A DNA stretch of 10,001 bases from Bacteroidales bacterium (GTDB taxonomy: Bacteria > Bacteroidota > Bacteroidia > Bacteroidales > UBA10428), in NCBI GenBank assembly GCA_003508755.1, contig DNTK01000441.1:1-10001 (forward strand), written 5' to 3'. This document shows positions 7,245 to 10,001 of this stretch, in pieces. A program made the translations under genes and the position numbers. Numbering within the stretch: position 1 is the stretch's first letter; every line of letters begins with the position of its first letter. The notes beneath the pieces were generated by a model, which did not search any database, was not told where the DNA came from, and was given only the letters and a program-made list of their open reading frames with translations.

Positions 7245-8342
7245 TTAAAACGCTTCACTTAATCTGAAATCAATGCTCCAGTCTTTAATTCCTGCGGCAA
7301 TATCCATTCCTACTTTAAACTGAGTGTCTTCCACCACCGTGACTCTAAAACCGGTTCCTATGCCAGGTAGAAGTTTTCCATTATCATCTTGGTTAATACT
7401 CTCATAAACCGATGCCATTCCAAAAAAACCAACCAGCCCAAAACGCTTATGGAAATTCCACCGGTATTCTGCCTGAATTGCCGCGAGATAATTGCCACGA
7501 AATGCACCTTGCGAATAGCCCCTTATATCGGTGCTTCCAACAATAAACTGCTGATTAAATGACAAGCTTCCGATTCCTAAACCTATAAAAGCTCGAGCTG
7601 CAATAACATCTTTGTCAGACCGTACTGAAAAATAGTGGTTGTAATCTACCTCAATTTTATCAGAAACAAAATCATTGCCCAGCAGCTCGGGATAAGTAAA
7701 ATAAGTAAAGTTGGAAACAAACCCTTTCCTGGGGTAAAAAACATTAGACCGTTTATCCATGGATAGAACTACGCCAACCCCTGTAAGAGTTGTTTTTTCG
7801 TTTATCGGAAACTCCTCACTGGTAGTTTTCAGATCCATTCTTATCAGGCTCAGACCTCCGTATAAACCACTGATAATTTGTCTCTGAACCTGGCTAAAAA
7901 TAAAGGTAGCCTCTGTATTATAGGGTATCCAGCTGTTTATTGGATTATCAATATAAAACTGAAAGTTTACCACTCCCAAACCACCTGCTGCCGTTACACG
8001 CCATTTGTCCTCCTTAAAATGAAAACTTCCAAATCCCATCCCAAACCATGATCCGTTTGTTGTATACATACCCAGGGCACCCACAATCGATGAAGGAGAC
8101 ACAGTATCCTTATCAATCGGATTAAACATAAGCATGGGAATGGCACCTACCGTAACGCCAAAAGACCTGTCATAATTGATATAGGGGATAGGCATAAACT
8201 TATACTTTCCATCGATCCGGTTTCCTCCACCACCAACTCCGCTACCGGGTAACCCCTGACTGTAAGACAAAACTGAAGTAAATAAAAACAGAAGAACATA
8301 AAAGTATCTGAAACAGGCAAGAGCCTTTGATTTCGAGTTCAT
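7245..8342 (-). CDS. Outer-membrane beta-barrel protein, BamA/TamA (Omp85) C-terminal type, no POTRA
   Basis: A 365-residue protein with an N-terminal signal peptide (basic start, hydrophobic core at about residues 14-25, then SYSQG). A glycine-rich SGVGGGG linker follows. The rest alternates amphipathic strands and ends in aromatic Phe365, as for an outer-membrane barrel. Family marks are DKRSNVFYPRKGF (196-208), equivalent to the DTRxNxFxPxxG strand, and GSTDIRGYSQGAFRGN (269-284), whose IRGY corresponds to the lumenal VRGF/Y loop motif of Omp85 proteins. No POTRA domains are present: the barrel starts soon after the signal. So it is not BamA itself but a short surface-antigen-type member common in Bacteroidota. 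The ATG at 8342 is chosen because a TTG at 8387 would bury the signal peptide. It is the first intact gene of the minus-strand run. Substrate or role is unknown. Confidence 0.82.
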   Translation of the reverse strand: MNSKSKALACFRYFYVLLFLFTSVLSYSQGLPGSGVGGGGNRIDGKYKFMPIPYINYDRSFGVTVGAIPMLMFNPIDKDTVSPSSIVGALGMYTTNGSWFGMGFGSFHFKEDKWRVTAAGGLGVVNFQFYIDNPINSWIPYNTEATFIFSQVQRQIISGLYGGLSLIRMDLKTTSEEFPINEKTTLTGVGVVLSMDKRSNVFYPRKGFVSNFTYFTYPELLGNDFVSDKIEVDYNHYFSVRSDKDVIAARAFIGLGIGSLSFNQQFIVGSTDIRGYSQGAFRGNYLAAIQAEYRWNFHKRFGLVGFFGMASVYESINQDDNGKLLPGIGTGFRVTVVEDTQFKVGMDIAAGIKDWSIDFRLSEAF

Positions 8343-8362
8343 GCAAAGAGGTTTGTTACTTT

Positions 8363-8400
8363 TCTTCTCTAAAGATAAATCATTCAAGTGAAAAAAACTG
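8363..8400 (-). promoter_or_regulatory. Candidate promoter for the minus-strand operon
   Basis: On the minus strand, TATCTTTA (8377 to 8370) differs at one base from the Bacteroidota -7 element TAnnTTTG. A T-rich stretch about 20 nt upstream (near 8391-8397) could serve as a weak -33 element. Transcription would begin near 8363, giving a leader of about 20 nt before the ATG at 8342. The match is weak and rests on position as much as on sequence. Confidence 0.3.
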
Positions 8401-8408
8401 ATTGATAT

Positions 8409-8709
8409 TCAATTGAGACTGGTAATAATAACATCGAAGTCGTAATTCTCAGACATCTTTTTAATTTCGGACTCCAACTGCTTTTTTAGCTAATCACTGT
8501 ATGAAGAATTTAGCATTTCATCTGCTGGGAAATATACAGCATAATCCAGAATTTACGACCGGTATACATGATATAAACCTTCCATCTAGGTTATAATATT
8601 CATCCAGAAAAATAGCCTGTGAATTTGTACCAATTGAAAATGAGATTCCCAAAACCCCAAATATAAATGCTCCTGCCAGTGACCACCTGATTCCTTTTAC
8701 CTCGAGCAT
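8409..8709 (-). pseudogene. Degraded gene remnant encoding a small membrane-anchored protein of unknown family
   Basis: From an ATG at 8709 a frame reads MLEVKGIRWSLAGAFIFGVL and continues as a convincing N-terminal transmembrane segment, then AIFLDEYYNLDGRF. The frame turns into an unlikely CIPVVNSGLCC tail and stops at 8518. In a different minus-strand frame, protein-like sequence resumes: ILDYAVYFPADEMLNSSYSD (8493-8552), an in-frame TAG (8490-8492), then LKKQLESEIKKMSENYDFD and VIITSLN with a TGA at 8409-8411. A further TAA lies at 8553-8555. The simplest reading is one gene inactivated by at least one frameshift and two stop codons, possibly with an internal deletion. I do not recognise the family. 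The alternative is a genuine 63-codon membrane peptide gene (8518-8709) followed by chance coding-like sequence. Confidence 0.45.
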
Positions 8710-8761
8710 AGCCCCCCAGTTGTTATGTTGAATCTCAAATTTAATGAACGTGCTTGTTTGT

Positions 8762-8799
8762 AACTAAAAACAATCCCCAGGGAACCACTCCTGGGGATT
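8762..8799 (-). terminator. Perfect 10-bp-stem hairpin with T-tract on the minus strand
   Basis: The arms AATCCCCAGG (8772-8781) and CCTGGGGATT (8790-8799) are exact reverse complements with an 8-nt loop. Read on the minus strand, the stem is followed by GTTTTTAGTT, giving the layout of an intrinsic terminator. On the plus strand no T-tract follows. No intact minus-strand gene lies immediately upstream of it, so it would end a short transcript or act as an attenuator for the remnant at 8409-8709. Confidence 0.6.
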
Positions 8800-8856
8800 A
8801 AACCAAATCCATGAAAACACTTTATATTGTCTTAAACCACTTTGTTATGTGCTCTT

Positions 8857-8885
8857 CAAATATAAATGCGTAAAAGAATCTCAAA
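8857..8885 (-). promoter_or_regulatory. Candidate Bacteroidota-type promoter reading leftward
   Basis: On the minus strand, TATATTTG (8864 to 8857) matches TAnnTTTG exactly. TTTG precedes it with a 17-nt spacer, slightly shorter than the usual 19-21. Transcription would begin near 8850 and reach the hairpin at 8772-8799 after about 50 nt, so the pair could produce a terminated RNA of roughly 85-90 nt. Confidence 0.4.
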
Positions 8886-8929
8886 AACCACAAAAAAGAT
8901 TTATTTTTTTTTAGAAAAATCTATTCGTA

Positions 8930-8948
8930 GTTTTCAGTAACTGAAAAC
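8930..8948. promoter_or_regulatory. Operator-like palindrome upstream of the SDR gene
   Basis: GTTTTCAG-TAA-CTGAAAAC is a perfect inverted repeat with 8-bp arms and a 3-bp centre. It ends 36 bp before the SDR ATG. Its size, symmetry and place fit a binding site for a dimeric transcription factor; the factor is unknown. Chance is possible in AT-rich DNA, but the GC-containing arms make it worth noting. Confidence 0.4.
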
Positions 8949-8984
8949 ATACTATTAATTCCTATCCTAGCATTGTATTTAAAA

Positions 8985-9791
8985 ATGAAAAAAGTTGTAC
9001 TAATTACCGGTGCCACATCCGGACTGGGACTGAATATGGCTCAGAAGCTCTCCAGGAATCACTATATTGTATATGCATCAGGGAGAAATATTTCGACGCA
9101 TAAAGATTTACCCAACCTGAAATTTATTTACCTGGATGTTACCAAAGAGGATGTAATAAAAAGTGCTGTAGATCTGATAATTAGTGAGCAGGGAAGAATT
9201 GACATGCTCATAAATAGTGCAGGCATTGGAATTGCAGCAGCAATCGAAGAAATCGATACCCAGCTGGTAAAAGAAGCATTTGATATCAATTACATGGGAA
9301 TTATAAGGATGGTACAATATGTTATCCCTCCCATGCGCAGGGCTGGAGGTGGGAAAATTATTAATATTGGATCTATTGCCGGAAGAGTAGGATTACCTTT
9401 TCAGGGAATTTATTCATCAACTAAGTTCGCAGTTGAGGGATTAAGCGAAGCTTTGCGCATTGAACTTAAGCCTTTCGGAATACATGTGGTTATTATAGAA
9501 CCTGGTAATTATCGCACCAATGTTTCGAAGAACCGCACAATTATAGAACCTCATTCAGACTCTCCCTACCGAAAGCGACTCACCAATTTCTTTGAACTTT
9601 TGAATAAAAATATAACAAAGGGAAGGAAAGCCGATTATGTAGGTGAATTAATCCTCCGAATTGCGCATAAGAAGAAGCCAAGATTCAGGTACTCAACCGG
9701 CCGTTTTTATGAAATAATTACACCGGCAATCCGGTTTTTCATGCCTTCGAAGTTATTCCACAAAATTTTAACCTATTTCTATCGCATTTGA
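8985..9791 (+). CDS. Classical short-chain dehydrogenase/reductase (SDR)
   Basis: A 268-residue NAD(P)-dependent oxidoreductase with a complete classical SDR active site. The cofactor loop TGATSGLG is at residues 8-15, NSAG at 77-80, the structural Asn in DINYMG at 102, Ser130 in INIGSIAG, and Tyr143-Ser-Ser-Thr-Lys147 in the YxxxK motif. The first strand is followed by an ASGRN turn whose Arg favours NADP(H). The C-terminal part (ITPAIRFFMPSKLFHKIL) is hydrophobic and basic and may contact the membrane. The closest general resemblance is to the retinol or 17-beta-hydroxysteroid dehydrogenase-like SDRs, so a lipophilic alcohol or ketone substrate is plausible but not shown. The ATG at 8985 is chosen over a TTG at 8973, because MKKVVLITGA is the standard family start. 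It is transcribed divergently from the minus-strand run and preceded by a palindrome at 8930-8948. Confidence 0.92.
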   Translation: MKKVVLITGATSGLGLNMAQKLSRNHYIVYASGRNISTHKDLPNLKFIYLDVTKEDVIKSAVDLIISEQGRIDMLINSAGIGIAAAIEEIDTQLVKEAFDINYMGIIRMVQYVIPPMRRAGGGKIINIGSIAGRVGLPFQGIYSSTKFAVEGLSEALRIELKPFGIHVVIIEPGNYRTNVSKNRTIIEPHSDSPYRKRLTNFFELLNKNITKGRKADYVGELILRIAHKKKPRFRYSTGRFYEIITPAIRFFMPSKLFHKILTYFYRI

Positions 9792-10001
9792 TACTGGTAA
9801 AAAAACGTATGTGGTTTCAGTTAACCAAAAGAAATAAAAATTATGTTGACATGAAAACACTGGTTATTTCTTGCTTTATAACTTGCAGCCATCGAAAAAA
9901 GAAAATTGATGAATAAAAGTTTTAGCAGGAATAATCAATGCTTGGCGGCCTAATTTGTATAAATAAAAAAGCTATTCGGCTCCATTAAAAAAAAATAATA
10001 G
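9792..10001. other. AT-rich intergenic region at the right edge
   Basis: No convincing gene is visible. A small dyad TGGTT-TCAGTT-AACCA (9812-9827) lies 21 bp after the SDR stop, but it has no T-tract and is a doubtful terminator. An ATG at 9851 opens a 21-codon frame ending at 9916 (MKTLVISCFITC, then a basic tail). It could be a chance ORF or a very small peptide, and is not called as a gene. The last ~45 bases are poly-A-rich. Confidence 0.5.

Noticed and set aside
9108..9317. Minus-strand open frame inside the SDR gene
   Set aside because: It is antisense to the conserved cofactor-binding and NSAG region of the SDR; no independent support.
8810..9860. Repeated CATGAAAACACT word (near 8810 and 9850)
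   Set aside because: The shared stretch is only about a dozen bases and the flanks do not match, so chance in AT-rich DNA is sufficient.
9851..9916. 21-codon ORF starting MKTLVISCFITC
   Set aside because: Too short, without clear start signals or a lipobox; possible but not supported as a gene.
1..10001. CRISPR arrays, tRNA or rRNA genes, insertion sequences, attachment sites
   Set aside because: No regularly spaced repeats, tRNA cloverleaf or rRNA signatures, transposase or integrase frames, or paired terminal repeats were seen on reading both strands.

Overview
The window looks like a chromosomal segment of a member of the Bacteroidota. The DNA is AT-rich, Shine-Dalgarno sequences are essentially absent, candidate promoters resemble the TTTG / TAnnTTTG type, and the gene families fit that phylum. 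The species cannot be named from the sequence.

Layout. (1) Positions 3-413 (+) hold the 3' part of an ECF-like sigma factor running in from the left edge. (2) Positions 543-8342 are eight tightly packed genes, all on the minus strand. In transcription order they are an Omp85/BamA-type outer-membrane barrel without POTRA domains, a NHA/SLC9B-like cation:proton antiporter, TspO, a YiiM-like MOSC protein, a UbiA-type prenyltransferase, a type III polyketide synthase, a class I SAM methyltransferase and a FAD-dependent aromatic-type monooxygenase. Spacings are 12, 16, about 10, 63 and 1 bp, followed by two overlaps. (3) Positions 8343-8984 hold no intact gene. They contain a degraded minus-strand gene remnant (8409-8709), a perfect 10-bp-stem hairpin (8772-8799), a candidate minus-strand promoter and a palindromic operator-like site. 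(4) Positions 8985-9791 (+) encode a classical short-chain dehydrogenase/reductase. (5) The last 210 bases are AT-rich and apparently non-coding apart from a doubtful 21-codon ORF.

The most interesting part is the four-gene block at 543-4812. It resembles the Streptomyces srsABC logic (type III PKS, methyltransferase, flavin hydroxylase, giving methylated phenolic lipids and quinones), but adds a UbiA-like membrane prenyltransferase and uses a soluble class I methyltransferase. The inferred product is a methylated, hydroxylated and possibly prenylated polyketide phenol or quinone, probably membrane-associated. The PKS has its complete Cys-His-Asn triad (C151, H288, N321), so the cluster looks functional. 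Co-transcription with TspO, a MOSC protein, an antiporter and an outer-membrane barrel suggests, without proving, a link to envelope, redox or ion stress.
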